Shown: piece after piece, positions 30,481 through 39,463 of the stretch
Numbering within the stretch: position 1 is the stretch's first letter
Layout: each line of letters begins with the position of its first letter
NCBI RefSeq assembly: GCF_012222305.1
Contig: NZ_CP035730.1
Coordinates: 2,692,945 to 2,756,944, forward strand
Source: Sulfolobus sp. S-194
Lineage (GTDB): Archaea > Thermoproteota > Thermoprotei_A > Sulfolobales > Sulfolobaceae
Length of the DNA stretch: 64,000 nucleotides
Direction: 5' to 3'
Made by a program: the position numbers and the translations under genes
The notes under the pieces: model-generated
Told to the model about the DNA's origin: nothing
The model's database searches: none
The model's input: only the letters and a program-made list of their open reading frames with translations

Positions 30481-31291
30481 GTGGAAAAGAGCTTTTTCGA
30501 GAAAGAAAGTTATTGTACTTATTGCTATTTCCTTATTCTTCGAAATAGCTGTTTACCTTGCCGTAGCTTATGTTCCATCAGAGAGAGTTAAGGTCTTGCT
30601 CATGCCTCTCTATCCTTATATGTGGGCATTAGGAACTCTTTTACCTCAAAGTCTTCTTCTTCATTTCTTAGCAATATCTATATCGTCTGGTTCAATGTCA
30701 GAAGAATACGAACAAGGTACAATAGATTTCTTCCTTACTAAGGCTATTACTCGATTTAGATTTATAATGGAGAAATGGTTAGGCTCATTTATACTGTTAT
30801 CTTCCATTTATGGTATAATGATTATCCTCTCAGTAGTTATGTCTTATTTGTTATTTGGTAATCAGGAAGAAATTGGGGTTTTGCCAGAAATAATCGCTTC
30901 TGTACTTTTCTCTTCATTAGTATTTTTCAATATAGCTTTTATGATAGGAGAAATATTAAGGAGAAGTAGCTTATCCTTCATTATCTCAAGTTCTTTACTT
31001 ATTGGTTCTATATTAATTTCTGACGTACTAGAGTTTATTGATATATTAACGCATTCAGTACAATATGTAATAGTATCTGAGTATTTACCTTCATGGGGTG
31101 CTACACAGCTACCTTTTATAATAGTTTCTAATTCACCATTTAGTGTTTTAGTCCAAGCTATTGATTTACTTCCTTTAATATCATCTACTTTAAATACTGC
31201 CGTAATCTCCGTCTTAGTTTACTCTTTATTTTCTCTCTCTCTAGGAGTAATAAGTTTCTTATATAGAGATATTCCTAAAAAAGTAACCTGA
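30458..31291 (+). CDS. ABC-2 type permease
   Basis: A 277-residue membrane protein with six helices and the long helix 1-2 loop seen in ABC-2 exporters. The segment EEYEQGTIDFFLTKAITR (about 85-102) is the conserved cytosolic coupling region of this family. It overlaps the ATPase gene by 23 bases. Together they form a homodimeric exporter for drugs, peptides or envelope material. Confidence 0.8.
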   Translation: MLEIVLYEWKRAFSRKKVIVLIAISLFFEIAVYLAVAYVPSERVKVLLMPLYPYMWALGTLLPQSLLLHFLAISISSGSMSEEYEQGTIDFFLTKAITRFRFIMEKWLGSFILLSSIYGIMIILSVVMSYLLFGNQEEIGVLPEIIASVLFSSLVFFNIAFMIGEILRRSSLSFIISSSLLIGSILISDVLEFIDILTHSVQYVIVSEYLPSWGATQLPFIIVSNSPFSVLVQAIDLLPLISSTLNTAVISVLVYSLFSLSLGVISFLYRDIPKKVT

Positions 31292-31420
31292 TAGTTTCTA
31301 ACTTTATTGTTTTTAATCTCAAAATAAAAACAGCGAAAAAAAGGCTAATAATATGAAGAATAAGGAATCTATATATTATGACTAAGATTTAAAAGTCTAA
31401 AAAAGAGAAATATAATAATA

Positions 31421-32116
31421 ATGTTAGGAATTAATATAATAAGTTTGAAAGGAGGTATCGGGAAATCATCCATAGCCTTCCAATTAGCTAAAAAATTATC
31501 AAAAAATAGAAACGTAGTTATTATTGATAGGTCTTTATCGAGAACTCTTTCTAGTTATTTTAATGTTAAAGACGAATTCCCTAATGGAGATTATAAAAAA
31601 GATATTGATACCATATCTCTTGTAAACATAGGATGTTCAAGGAATTTTCTCTCTTTAGATATTGCTAAAATCGTAGAAGAATATAAAAAATATAAAGATT
31701 ATGATGTAATAATAATAGATAATCCTCCCCTTTTCTCTGATGAATGTTTCGAAAAAAACTTAATAGCATGGATAAAAGCGTTTAATGAATACTCTTACAA
31801 GGCCATACCCGTTTTAGCACCTCCAGACGAGATAATAGATTATACTATGAGACTTATGTTACCTATAAATGATTTTCTTTCTGATCTTATACAGAAAAAT
31901 CTAGGTTTCAAATCTACTAGATTATTTAATCCGTTGGCAATAGTAATAAATGAAGTCACAGCCTCTTATCAAATTAATTTTGAAAATATAAGAAAATACT
32001 TTAGAGATACTCTAATTATCACTATTCCGTTTGATAAGAAAATTCTCTTAAATCCGTTTAACGTTGATATAAAAGAATTAGATCCATTAGTAGAATATTT
32101 AAGTACTCTAATCTAA
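31421..32116 (+). CDS. ParA/MinD-like P-loop ATPase
   Basis: A 231-residue deviant-Walker ATPase. Walker A is KGGIGKSS (residues 10-17) with the signature lysine Lys10. Walker A' is VVIIDRSLS, in which Arg replaces the usual second aspartate. Walker B is YDVIIIDNPP. Such ATPases position chromosomes, plasmids or protein clusters by ATP-dependent dimerisation on DNA or membrane. No ParB-like partner or amphipathic MinD tail is visible. The membrane-bound protein kinase starts eight bases after the stop, making a shared function likely. A TATA-like TTTAAAAG (31388-31395) lies about 30 bases upstream of the ATG. Confidence 0.8.
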   Translation: MLGINIISLKGGIGKSSIAFQLAKKLSKNRNVVIIDRSLSRTLSSYFNVKDEFPNGDYKKDIDTISLVNIGCSRNFLSLDIAKIVEEYKKYKDYDVIIIDNPPLFSDECFEKNLIAWIKAFNEYSYKAIPVLAPPDEIIDYTMRLMLPINDFLSDLIQKNLGFKSTRLFNPLAIVINEVTASYQINFENIRKYFRDTLIITIPFDKKILLNPFNVDIKELDPLVEYLSTLI

Positions 32117-32124
32117 TCAATATC

Positions 32125-33669
32125 GTGATTAGGGAGTTAATTAGAAAATTTGGGATAGTAATTTTCTCACTAGGTGTCATACTCTCCCTTTTTTCCATCT
32201 ATGATCTCTTACTTTTACCGTTTTCCTTTCTCTTCAGCATTGTGGGATACTTAGCTCTCCTTTTAATCTATCGTGACTATAAAAAGGCTTTAGTTGAGGC
32301 ATTTAAAGTCCCTTTAATTATTATCTTAATCTTCATAGCCGTTTATATTTCAATCCATAAATTTCATTATTTTTATGAAATTGATGCTGGAATTCTGGGA
32401 ACAATTGTATATCTCATATTCAGATTAAGATGGAGTATTTGTAAAGAGACTAATTGCAAAATCATAATAAAATCTACCAAAAGGTCTCGGGATTACCTAG
32501 AATGCAAAAACTTGGTGAGATTTGCTGAATGCTTTGCCAAGGCTGATGAAGAATTTCTTTTCGTGCAAACAATTAGTAAAATGAAAAAGAGTGAACTTGA
32601 AAAGATAAGTAATGCAGATTTACCAGCTAAATACTATTATTTGCTTTCTCAGTTTTACCTAGATAAAAGAGCAGAATTATTAATGAGAGCATGTAAAGAT
32701 GGCTATAGACAAGCTTGCAGTGAATGGAAACCAACAATGTGGAGAGGTCAAGAAATTAATGGCTATAAGATTGTGGATTTTATTTCTGAAGGTGGTTTAA
32801 GTTATGTTCTAAAAGGGGAAAAGAAAGGAGTTTTCTACGCTATAAAAATTCCTAAAATAAATCCTACTAGTTTTACTACAAAAAATATTAAAGAAATGTT
32901 ATTAGATATAAAAAATGAAGAAAGTGTTCTTGTCCAAATTTCTGAGAAATCAGACAATATAGTTAGAATTTACGCTGTACACTTTGATGAACCAGATATT
33001 TACGCTATACTTAGGGGGGATATTTTAACGTATATAAAGAATCCTCCACATATAGTCCTCGAATATATGTCTGGTGGGTCTGCAAACGACTACGATTTTA
33101 CTAACCCTAGGTGGAGAAAAGTAGTATACTTAATAATTGCTAAAATTGCATCTGCATTAGAGGTAATTCATAATAACGGGTATGTGCATTCTGATGTTAA
33201 ACCTCATAATATCCTTTTCACGTCTACATTACCTAAAAAGTCTGAAGAAGCTTTAAAAGGACTACTTAATGGAAGGATAAAGGTAAAACTAAGTGATTTA
33301 GGAAGCGCTGTAAAGGTGGGAGAAAAAGCGTTTCAATTAACTCCAGAATATGCATCAATAGAGCATGTAAAATCAACGGTTTTAGGTGGTATTTCACCAT
33401 CCGATGATATTTATTCGCTAGGTGCAACAACATTTAAATTACTAACTGGTAAAGTATTAAATTCTCCTCAAATGTTACAAGTATATAATGATTTCTTTTC
33501 CACGTTAAATGTTTCTTTATTAGATTCAAAACTTTATACAACGAGAGATTTTACACCACTAAGAAACGTTGAACCAGATGTGGCTAACTTTATCATTTAC
33601 ATGACATCACCTGGAAAAAGACCTAATGTGTCAGAAGTATTTAGATTCTTTTATTCGAAAGTTTTTTAA
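32125..33669 (+). CDS. Membrane-anchored Ser/Thr protein kinase
   Basis: A 514-residue protein from GTG 32125. Residues 1-110 hold about four hydrophobic segments. Residues 110-205 are a Cys-containing helical region with TPR/Sel1-like look (CKETNC, ECKNLVRFAEC, RACKDGYRQAC). From about 213 comes a eukaryote-like kinase: glycine loop SEGGLSYVLKG, ATP lysine in YAIKIPK, catalytic loop HSDVKPHN (HRD replaced by HSD), and DLG for DFG. An ordinary APE is not seen, but PEYASIEHV follows. The key catalytic residues remain, so activity is expected. As a non-RD kinase it may not need loop phosphorylation. Confidence 0.82.
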   Translation: MIRELIRKFGIVIFSLGVILSLFSIYDLLLLPFSFLFSIVGYLALLLIYRDYKKALVEAFKVPLIIILIFIAVYISIHKFHYFYEIDAGILGTIVYLIFRLRWSICKETNCKIIIKSTKRSRDYLECKNLVRFAECFAKADEEFLFVQTISKMKKSELEKISNADLPAKYYYLLSQFYLDKRAELLMRACKDGYRQACSEWKPTMWRGQEINGYKIVDFISEGGLSYVLKGEKKGVFYAIKIPKINPTSFTTKNIKEMLLDIKNEESVLVQISEKSDNIVRIYAVHFDEPDIYAILRGDILTYIKNPPHIVLEYMSGGSANDYDFTNPRWRKVVYLIIAKIASALEVIHNNGYVHSDVKPHNILFTSTLPKKSEEALKGLLNGRIKVKLSDLGSAVKVGEKAFQLTPEYASIEHVKSTVLGGISPSDDIYSLGATTFKLLTGKVLNSPQMLQVYNDFFSTLNVSLLDSKLYTTRDFTPLRNVEPDVANFIIYMTSPGKRPNVSEVFRFFYSKVF

Positions 33670-33692
33670 TTTTTGCTTTCATATATTCAAAT

Positions 33693-33953
33693 ATGAAAGA
33701 AACAGAAAATGAGATAATAATTGAAGTTCCGAATTTACCTCCTATAAAGATAAATAAGAAAAATATTGAAAAGATTGAAAGCACAACTCCTCCAGATGAT
33801 GTTTGTAAATTAATAATGAATTTGTATGAAAAAGGTGTTATAGTCGCAGGAACAACTATTGACGGTAAAGTCTCGTACTATAACATAAAGCCTGGTGAAA
33901 AATGTGTTAAAATAACTTTAAAAGACGGAAGAGTATTTTATGTCTCATCATAA
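33693..33953 (+). CDS. Small protein following the kinase gene, unknown function
   Basis: An 86-residue, beta-rich protein with two cysteines (DDVCKLI and GEKCVKI). Repeated strand-like segments (EIIIEVPNLPPIKI and CVKITLKDGRVFYV) hint at a small beta-sandwich or SH3-like fold. It begins 24 bases after the kinase and its stop lies inside the next gene. It could be a substrate or adaptor of the kinase; this is inference from spacing only. Confidence 0.6.
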   Translation: MKETENEIIIEVPNLPPIKINKKNIEKIESTTPPDDVCKLIMNLYEKGVIVAGTTIDGKVSYYNIKPGEKCVKITLKDGRVFYVSS

Positions 33954-34941
33954 TATGTCTGTAAGAGCAGAATGGGAAAAGTTAAGAGAAGTCGTTGTAC
34001 ACAAACCAGGTTACGAAGTATTATTTGCACTGCTTAACCCTTCACAATTTCTTTTTGAAAGATCCTTTAGCTTAACTAAAGCTAGGAGAGAGCATGATAA
34101 ACTAAGAAAAACGTTAGAAAAGGAGGGAGTTAGGGTCCATAGATTAAAAGGTGTAATAATAACTAAAATGAGGAACAACTATTCTTTTTTGGAAAAAGTT
34201 AAAAGCCTTGTGGGAGTCGATACTGATGATCCTAATTATCTAATAGAACTCCTCATCCTAAACCCGGTTATAAAAGATGAGAATGTAATTATAGCAGATC
34301 CCTTACCTAACCTTTACTTTATGAGAGATCAACAAATTACAACAAATGATGGCATAATAATAGGAAAAATGGCGACCAAACAGAGAGAAAGAGAAACAGA
34401 AGTTACTAAACTCTTTTGGGAAGCTTTAGGAATAAAGTATAAAGAAATCAAGAAGGGTAAACTAGAAGGAGGTGATTATTTTCCGATGAAGGATTTTCAC
34501 ATTATAGGTATTGGTAATAGGACTGATTTTACTGGAGCATCAAATCTGTTTAACTTAGGTGAGGTCGCTGTAGTTTATGAGACTCGTAAGGAGTTTTTTC
34601 ATTTAGATATGTTCTTTAACGTTCCATCGTCAAATACTGTTGTTGGTGTGAAGAAACTAATGGAAGAGAGTAGAACCGAAGTGTACAATCACGGAAAACT
34701 TGTTGAAGTAACTAATTTGTATGAGTATGTTAAAAAGAAGGGTTTTAACATAATAGAAATTGATGAGAATGAGGCTAAAATGCAATTAGGCAATTTTCTA
34801 ACTATAGATGATGGTAAGATAATTTCACCTAGATATAGTAAAAAGTTTAGGGAATTAGACGTTATTGAAGTTAATGTAGAAAACTTGACTGGAGGAAATG
34901 GAGGAATACATTGTATGACTGGAGTAGTTAGGAGAGGATAA
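33940..34941 (+). CDS. Arginine deiminase-like amidinotransferase-fold enzyme
   Basis: A 333-residue protein of the guanidine-modifying superfamily. Active-site elements are in order: FMRD (about 128-131) for the guanidinium-binding Asp, LEGGDYF for the Glu and Asp, FHLDMFFN for the catalytic His, and the nucleophilic Cys in GGIHCMTG near residue 326. This fits arginine deiminase, which makes citrulline and ammonia. ATG 33940 overlaps the preceding gene by 14 bases; ATG 33955 is an equally good start. No carbamate kinase or ornithine carbamoyltransferase is adjacent. Confidence 0.8.
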   Translation: MSHHNMSVRAEWEKLREVVVHKPGYEVLFALLNPSQFLFERSFSLTKARREHDKLRKTLEKEGVRVHRLKGVIITKMRNNYSFLEKVKSLVGVDTDDPNYLIELLILNPVIKDENVIIADPLPNLYFMRDQQITTNDGIIIGKMATKQRERETEVTKLFWEALGIKYKEIKKGKLEGGDYFPMKDFHIIGIGNRTDFTGASNLFNLGEVAVVYETRKEFFHLDMFFNVPSSNTVVGVKKLMEESRTEVYNHGKLVEVTNLYEYVKKKGFNIIEIDENEAKMQLGNFLTIDDGKIISPRYSKKFRELDVIEVNVENLTGGNGGIHCMTGVVRRG

Positions 34942-34948
34942 AAAATAC

Positions 34949-35587
34949 TCATATTTCTTTATACGTAAACCACCAATCAAATGGCTGATTTATTCTTAAT
35001 TTAGCATCTTTAACTGTTCTTGGTGGCGGATTAATTACCTTATTGCCGATAAGCTCATTGTTAGGCCAATTTGCTGGAATAACTACACCGCTTTTATCTA
35101 CTAACTGTAATGCTCTTATACTTCTTAAAATCTCATCTATATTCCTTCCGATTTCCATGGGATAATACATAATTAACCTAACTATACCCTTATCATCGAC
35201 GATAAATACAGCCCTAACGGTAGAGGTTGAGGATTCTGCATGTATCATTCCTAATCTTTTGGCTACATTTCCCATAGGATCTGCTATAATTGGGAATGGA
35301 ATTTCGACTTTCAAGTTCTTTTCTATCCACATTATCCATTCGATGTGTGAAATGTTACTATCTACTGAAAGTCCTATTAGTTCAGTATTCAACTTCTTGA
35401 ACTCCTCGTATTTCTTTGCAAATGAGTAGAACTCCGTAGTGCACACCGGTGTGAAATCTCCAGGATGGCTAAATAATACAAACCATCTCCCTTTATAGTC
35501 ATCAGGTAGTTTTATCCTGCCTTGCGTAGTTATAACTTCCATTTCTGGGAATCTTTCTCCTATTAATGGAATTCTTTCCTCACTCAT
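34949..35587 (-). CDS. 1-Cys peroxiredoxin (Prx6 type)
   Basis: A 212-residue peroxiredoxin that reduces H2O2 and organic peroxides. The peroxidatic Cys49 is in [13 protein letters not shown]. The active-site Arg is in [11 protein letters not shown]. The C-terminal extension ends in [10 protein letters not shown] and lacks the resolving cysteines that Aeropyrum-type homologues carry around positions 207 and 213, so this is a one-Cys enzyme. It ends eight bases from the convergent deiminase gene. Confidence 0.9.
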   Translation of the reverse strand: MSEERIPLIGERFPEMEVITTQGRIKLPDDYKGRWFVLFSHPGDFTPVCTTEFYSFAKKYEEFKKLNTELIGLSVDSNISHIEWIMWIEKNLKVEIPFPIIADPMGNVAKRLGMIHAESSTSTVRAVFIVDDKGIVRLIMYYPMEIGRNIDEILRSIRALQLVDKSGVVIPANWPNNELIGNKVINPPPRTVKDAKLRINQPFDWWFTYKEI

Positions 35588-35920
35588 TTTATATCTATTA
35601 TTATTTACAACTTACTGCTATTTAAGTTTAACTTATTCTTAATTCGAAAAAACTTTAGTTTGAAAGTCTTTTTTAAATAATATTATGACAACACTTAGTA
35701 ACGTATAAGAGAATCTTTGTAATTTTAGGAATATTTAAAAGCTTTCAACATTCTCATTAACATAAGGCTTATACTAAAAGTAGTACACAAGTAAAACTAA
35801 TGATCTAAAAAAGTAAAAATAAGAATGAAATGTAATCTTAAGAATATATAGAGTATGAGATAACCATAAAGTATTAACTAAGTATTAATCATAAAGGGGA
35901 GTAATAATAGTAAAGATCTA
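35588..35920. other. Intergenic region, 333 bp, AT-rich
   Basis: Upstream of the peroxiredoxin gene. No open frame of interest is visible. The stretch nearest 35588-35640 must contain the peroxiredoxin promoter on the minus strand. Nothing else is recognised before the C/D box RNA. Confidence 0.4.
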
Positions 35921-35970
35921 ATGATGAAAAGCCCATAAACTGAATTAATGAAGAGATGCGGGTACTCTGA
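35921..35970 (+). ncRNA. Candidate C/D box sRNA
   Basis: All four boxes are present with archaeal spacing. Box C is ATGATGA (35921-35927), followed by a 12-base guide, then box D' CTGA (35940-35943). After a five-base gap, box C' is TGAAGA (35949-35954, one mismatch to TGATGA), followed by a 12-base guide, then box D CTGA (35967-35970). Total length is 50 bases. Such RNAs guide 2'-O-methylation of rRNA or tRNA at the base paired five positions before D or D'. Targets were not identified. The second guide (GATGCGGGTACT) is notably GC-rich for this region. Confidence 0.6.
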
Positions 35971-36013
35971 TTTTATGCTCAACATAATTTTATCAAATGC
36001 CATCTGTTTGATG

Positions 36014-36057
36014 TGGATAACATATCCAAAAAGTTTATAATATGGATAACCTATCCA
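36014..36057 (+). promoter_or_regulatory. Twin palindromic operators around the Ni/Co permease TATA box
   Basis: Two near-identical 15-base palindromes, TGGATA-ACA-TATCCA (36014-36028) and TGGATA-ACC-TATCCA (36043-36057), have centres 29 bases apart. The TATA element TTTATAAT (36034-36041) sits exactly between them. The second palindrome covers the stretch between TATA box and start codon at 36064. This geometry is that of a repressor blocking TBP/TFB and RNA polymerase. A metal-sensing regulator is the natural candidate; none is encoded beside the gene. Confidence 0.65.
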
Positions 36058-36063
36058 AATATT

Positions 36064-37134
36064 ATGGGTTCAAAAACCTTAACAAAAATGGTATTGATGG
36101 GTTTATTTTTTATTATAAATATTATTTTGACTATGATTTTTTATTTCACTTTATTTAATTTACCAAAAGAGAATTTATACATACAGACTGATAATGGTAT
36201 ACTAACTGGAACTTTCATAACTCTTGGTATTTTAGCTTATACATTTGGATTAAGACATGCAGTAGACGCTGATCATCTTGCTGCGATAGACAATGTTACC
36301 AGAAAACTTCTTCAAGAAGGAAGAAACCCAGTGTTCGTTGGTACATTCTTCTCGTTAGGTCATTCAACTGTAGTTATCCTTCTAAGTCTGATGCTAGTCA
36401 TAGCTTCAAGGTATGTTATAAATAGTTTACCAAGCATAGAGAATACGGGTAGTATTATAGGAACTTTAATAAGCGGAGGGTTTTTATATATAATAGCATT
36501 CTTGAATACTCTAGTCCTTTTAGAATTATATGGAGTTTATAAAACTATTAAGAGGGACAAAAATCTTGATGAAAAGAAATTAAATGAACTTTTGCTAAAG
36601 AGGGGTTTCATGAATAGATTTTTCAGTAAATTGTTTAAGATAGTTACTTCAGAATGGCAAATGTACATTATAGGGTTTTTATTTGGTTTAGGCTTTGATA
36701 CTGCAACTGAAGTGGCTATATTAGCTATATCTGCTACAGTAGCTGGAGCTTTCTCCTCAATCCCAATAACTACAATACTAATTTTGCCAGGATTATTTGC
36801 ACTAGGTATGAGTTTGATAGATACGCTTGATGGATTGTTTATGAGATCTGCTTACGGTTGGGCTTTCAGAAATCCTTTAGGGAAAATCTGGTATAATTTG
36901 ACAATGACCTTCATATCAATCTTAGTAGCTTATGGAATTGGCACAATAGAGTTGTTTGGTTTAATAGTTAGTGAGTTTAATCTTCATGGTCCATTTTGGG
37001 ATCAAATAAATGCATTAAACAACGTATACTGGGAATCAATAGGTTATTTCGTGGTATTAACTTTTGCTATAACATGGGTAATTTCTGCTTTAGTATATAA
37101 AATGAGGATTAAGCAGTTAGGTATAAATAAGTAA
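36064..37134 (+). CDS. Nickel/cobalt permease (NiCoT family)
   Basis: A 356-residue permease from ATG 36064, with about eight membrane helices. The NiCoT signature is RHAVDADHLAAIDN (His65 to His71 carry the H-x-D-x-D-H-type metal motif). LGFDTATEVAIL further on is the second family motif, and the FSLGHSTVV segment is also conserved. Takes up Ni2+ or Co2+ for enzymes such as hydrogenase, urease or cobalamin-dependent ribonucleotide reductase. The frame extends to GTG 36013, but that would put both operators and the TATA box inside the gene, so ATG 36064 is preferred (leaderless). Confidence 0.88.
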   Translation: MGSKTLTKMVLMGLFFIINIILTMIFYFTLFNLPKENLYIQTDNGILTGTFITLGILAYTFGLRHAVDADHLAAIDNVTRKLLQEGRNPVFVGTFFSLGHSTVVILLSLMLVIASRYVINSLPSIENTGSIIGTLISGGFLYIIAFLNTLVLLELYGVYKTIKRDKNLDEKKLNELLLKRGFMNRFFSKLFKIVTSEWQMYIIGFLFGLGFDTATEVAILAISATVAGAFSSIPITTILILPGLFALGMSLIDTLDGLFMRSAYGWAFRNPLGKIWYNLTMTFISILVAYGIGTIELFGLIVSEFNLHGPFWDQINALNNVYWESIGYFVVLTFAITWVISALVYKMRIKQLGINK

Positions 37135-37138
37135 GATC

Positions 37139-37465
37139 CTAAATAGGTTGGCCATCTTTTTTAATATCTCTTATAATTCTAAATATTTGAATCACAATAT
37201 CATCCGGTATTATTGGTGATATATTAGGTTCACATTCTCCAAAATAATCACAATTATAAAGATACTTAGCTAAATAACCTGCTATAAATACTTTCCTTCC
37301 TACCCTTTTATCAATAAAATTACTTAGGATTTTCTTTTTATTTTCCATAGAGAGGGGTAATAAGTAAACTTTACTTATAAAGCATTCCCATGGATCGTTT
37401 TTCTGGCTACAAAATTTGAAAATTTCTGGTAATATATAATCCTCAAAGTAATCCATAATTTTCAC
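37139..37465 (-). CDS. Small helical protein with four cysteines, unknown function
   Basis: A 108-residue protein. Four cysteines lie in FKFC, WECF, YNCDY and GECEP, a possible metal site or disulfide pair. The rest is helical and basic (MENKKKILSNFIDKRVGRK). No family is recognised. It ends four bases after the Ni/Co permease stop on the opposite strand; the Cys content next to a metal carrier may be coincidence. Confidence 0.5.
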   Translation of the reverse strand: MKIMDYFEDYILPEIFKFCSQKNDPWECFISKVYLLPLSMENKKKILSNFIDKRVGRKVFIAGYLAKYLYNCDYFGECEPNISPIIPDDIVIQIFRIIRDIKKDGQPI

Positions 37466-37502
37466 ATTTCAATCTTAGCTTTAAAAATAATATCTCATAT
37501 AA

Positions 37503-38243
37503 TCATACACTTCTCCATCTACTATACTTAAGGGATATGTAATAAAAGATAAAGGTTTCTGTGACCAGTAATATCCACGAAAATGCTAATAAACTGTTTG
37601 AAAGAGATACTAAACCAGTATAATTTTGAATTATTAGGGCCGACAATGTAGTCGGTAAAGGATAAAGTATATAAAAGAACGCTTTCGGCAACAGATAGTA
37701 AGGATAGAAAATAGGCGGAATAATGCTCAAAAAAGTAGATAATAAACCACCTATTCCCCAACTATACCTCATATGTGGAATTAAGGTACTTATAAAGAAA
37801 CCTATTGCTGATGTATTAATCAGTAAAAGTAAGAGTATTAAGATCATAATTAGATTAAATAATTTGAAGATTATTGAAAGTAATATATAGACTATAATTC
37901 CTGGTAAAGAGTAAACAAGGTTAGACAACATTAGTCCCAAAATGTAATCGTTTGGTGTAACTTCGCTAGAAACAAGTAAATCTTGTAATTTAACTTCAAG
38001 TCTTAAGTATGCAAAATCTGCTGTTGATGACAATCCATTACTAGCAATTACTGTAACTAATCCGCCTATTATTCCATAACCTAAAAAAACTCCTTTTGAA
38101 ATTATATATATTAAAAATAGTTCTGCTAAAGGTATTGCCATGTACGTTAAAACGTATATAAATCCTCTCTTAATTGAAGAGACTCCATAGAATTTTATAA
38201 AAGCAATTAGAAAGTCAATTTTCTTCAAGACCTTCACCTGCAT
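37503..38243 (-). CDS. ABC-2 type permease
   Basis: A 246-residue protein with six membrane segments, the arrangement of ABC-2 exporters. The segment [20 protein letters not shown] (about 84-103) is the cytosolic coupling element. It overlaps the 3' end of the upstream ATPase gene by 29 bases, so the two form one operon and one exporter. Cargo unknown. Confidence 0.78.
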   Translation of the reverse strand: MQVKVLKKIDFLIAFIKFYGVSSIKRGFIYVLTYMAIPLAELFLIYIISKGVFLGYGIIGGLVTVIASNGLSSTADFAYLRLEVKLQDLLVSSEVTPNDYILGLMLSNLVYSLPGIIVYILLSIIFKLFNLIMILILLLLLINTSAIGFFISTLIPHMRYSWGIGGLLSTFLSIIPPIFYPYYLLPKAFFYILYPLPTTLSALIIQNYTGLVSLSNSLLAFSWILLVTETFIFYYISLKYSRWRSV

Positions 38244-39045
38244 ATAGTATAAACAAATCCTCTAAACTAATTGGTTTCACAACATATTTTCCTACAAAGT
38301 TTGATGCTTCTCTCTTATCTACATAAGTTATTCTTAGCCTACCTACTTTTATATCGCCAATACCCTCTACTCTAACTTTATCTTTTAATTTCTCCAGTAA
38401 GGTTGTAACACTTCCCATTGCAATAATTTTTCCTTTATGTAAAAGTATAACTTCATCTGAAAGCTCTTCAGCCTCTTCCATATAATGTGTAGTTAATATA
38501 ATTTTTCCCTTCATTGTCTTTAGTATTGACCAAATTTCGGTTCTTGAATAGGGATCTAAACCGGTTGTAGGCTCATCAAGAAATATTACTTCTGAATTTG
38601 CAGCTAATGCCATAGCAACAAAGATCTTTCTCTTCATTCCTCCAGACAGTTCATCAGAGGGCTTGTCTTTTACTTCCCATAAACCTACTTCTTTTAAGGC
38701 TTCTCTAGCTACACTTTCAGATTCTGAAAGAGATAACCCTTTAGCTGTTAAAAACATAATTAAATGTTCATAAGGAGATGCCATTCCTACTGGCTGTGCC
38801 TCTTGTGGTATAGAAGTAATTATTTTTCTAACTTTCTTAGCTTCTCTTATTACGTTATAACCTTCAACGTAAGCCTCTCCTTTACTCGGTAAAAGTTGGG
38901 TTGACAAAATCCTTGTGAGAGTAGTTTTCCCAGCTCCATTTCTTCCTAAAAGGGTTAAAATCTTCACATTACTAGAAAATGTAATATTGTCAAGAGCAAT
39001 AGTTCCATCTTTGTAAATCTTAGTTAAATTAATAGTTTCTATCAC
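38215..39045 (-). CDS. ABC transporter ATP-binding protein
   Basis: A 276-residue ATPase. Walker A is GRNGAGKT (residues 34-41), the signature LSGGMKRK, Walker [15 protein letters not shown], and switch His in TTHYMEE. The short C-terminal part after residue 210 is the usual ABC-2 tail. It is paired with the overlapping permease. It diverges from trmO with only 13 bases between the start codons, an unusually small shared promoter region that must reach into both genes. Confidence 0.86.
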   Translation of the reverse strand: MIETINLTKIYKDGTIALDNITFSSNVKILTLLGRNGAGKTTLTRILSTQLLPSKGEAYVEGYNVIREAKKVRKIITSIPQEAQPVGMASPYEHLIMFLTAKGLSLSESESVAREALKEVGLWEVKDKPSDELSGGMKRKIFVAMALAANSEVIFLDEPTTGLDPYSRTEIWSILKTMKGKIILTTHYMEEAEELSDEVILLHKGKIIAMGSVTTLLEKLKDKVRVEGIGDIKVGRLRITYVDKREASNFVGKYVVKPISLEDLFILYAGEGLEEN

Positions 39046-39058
39046 AAATTACTATATA

Positions 39059-39463
39059 ATGAGTGTATGCTTTAAGTACATTGGTTATATAAAGAGAAAA
39101 GACAATTCTGCCTCAAGGCACGAAATCGTAGAAGTAATTGTTAACAAGGAATATGAGGAAGGACTAACTGGAATAGAAGAATTTTCTCATATAATCCTAG
39201 TATATCATTTACATTTGGTAAATGAACATAGACTAGTAAGGGATAGAGATAACATAAAGATTGGTGTATTTGCTACAAGATCTCAATTTAGACCAAACCC
39301 TATTGGGATTTCCGTATGTGAGTTAATAAAAAGAGAGGGGAATGTATTATATGTTAGAGGAGTTAACGCATATGATGGTACTCCAGTTCTAGATATAAAA
39401 CCTTATGATGAGTGGGATAGGATTGAAAAAATTAGAGTACCTTTTTGGCATAATGCTAGATAG
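39059..39463 (+). CDS. tRNA N6-methylating protein TrmO (UPF0066)
   Basis: A 134-residue TrmO-family protein, which in E. coli methylates N6 of t6A37 in tRNA-Thr using SAM. The beta-barrel core shows the family stretches YIGYIKRK, GIEEFSHIILVYHLH, FATRSQFRPNPIGIS (about 78-92) and DGTPVLDIKPYDEWD. The SRHEI segment near residue 19 is typical too. Length matches the N-terminal catalytic domain alone, as in other archaea. Its end overlaps the convergent RHH gene by eight bases. Confidence 0.88.
   Translation: MSVCFKYIGYIKRKDNSASRHEIVEVIVNKEYEEGLTGIEEFSHIILVYHLHLVNEHRLVRDRDNIKIGVFATRSQFRPNPIGISVCELIKREGNVLYVRGVNAYDGTPVLDIKPYDEWDRIEKIRVPFWHNAR

Noticed and set aside
36013-36063. GTG start extending the Ni/Co permease by 17 residues
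   Set aside because: It would place two perfect palindromes and the TATA box in coding sequence, and the added residues match no conserved part of the family.
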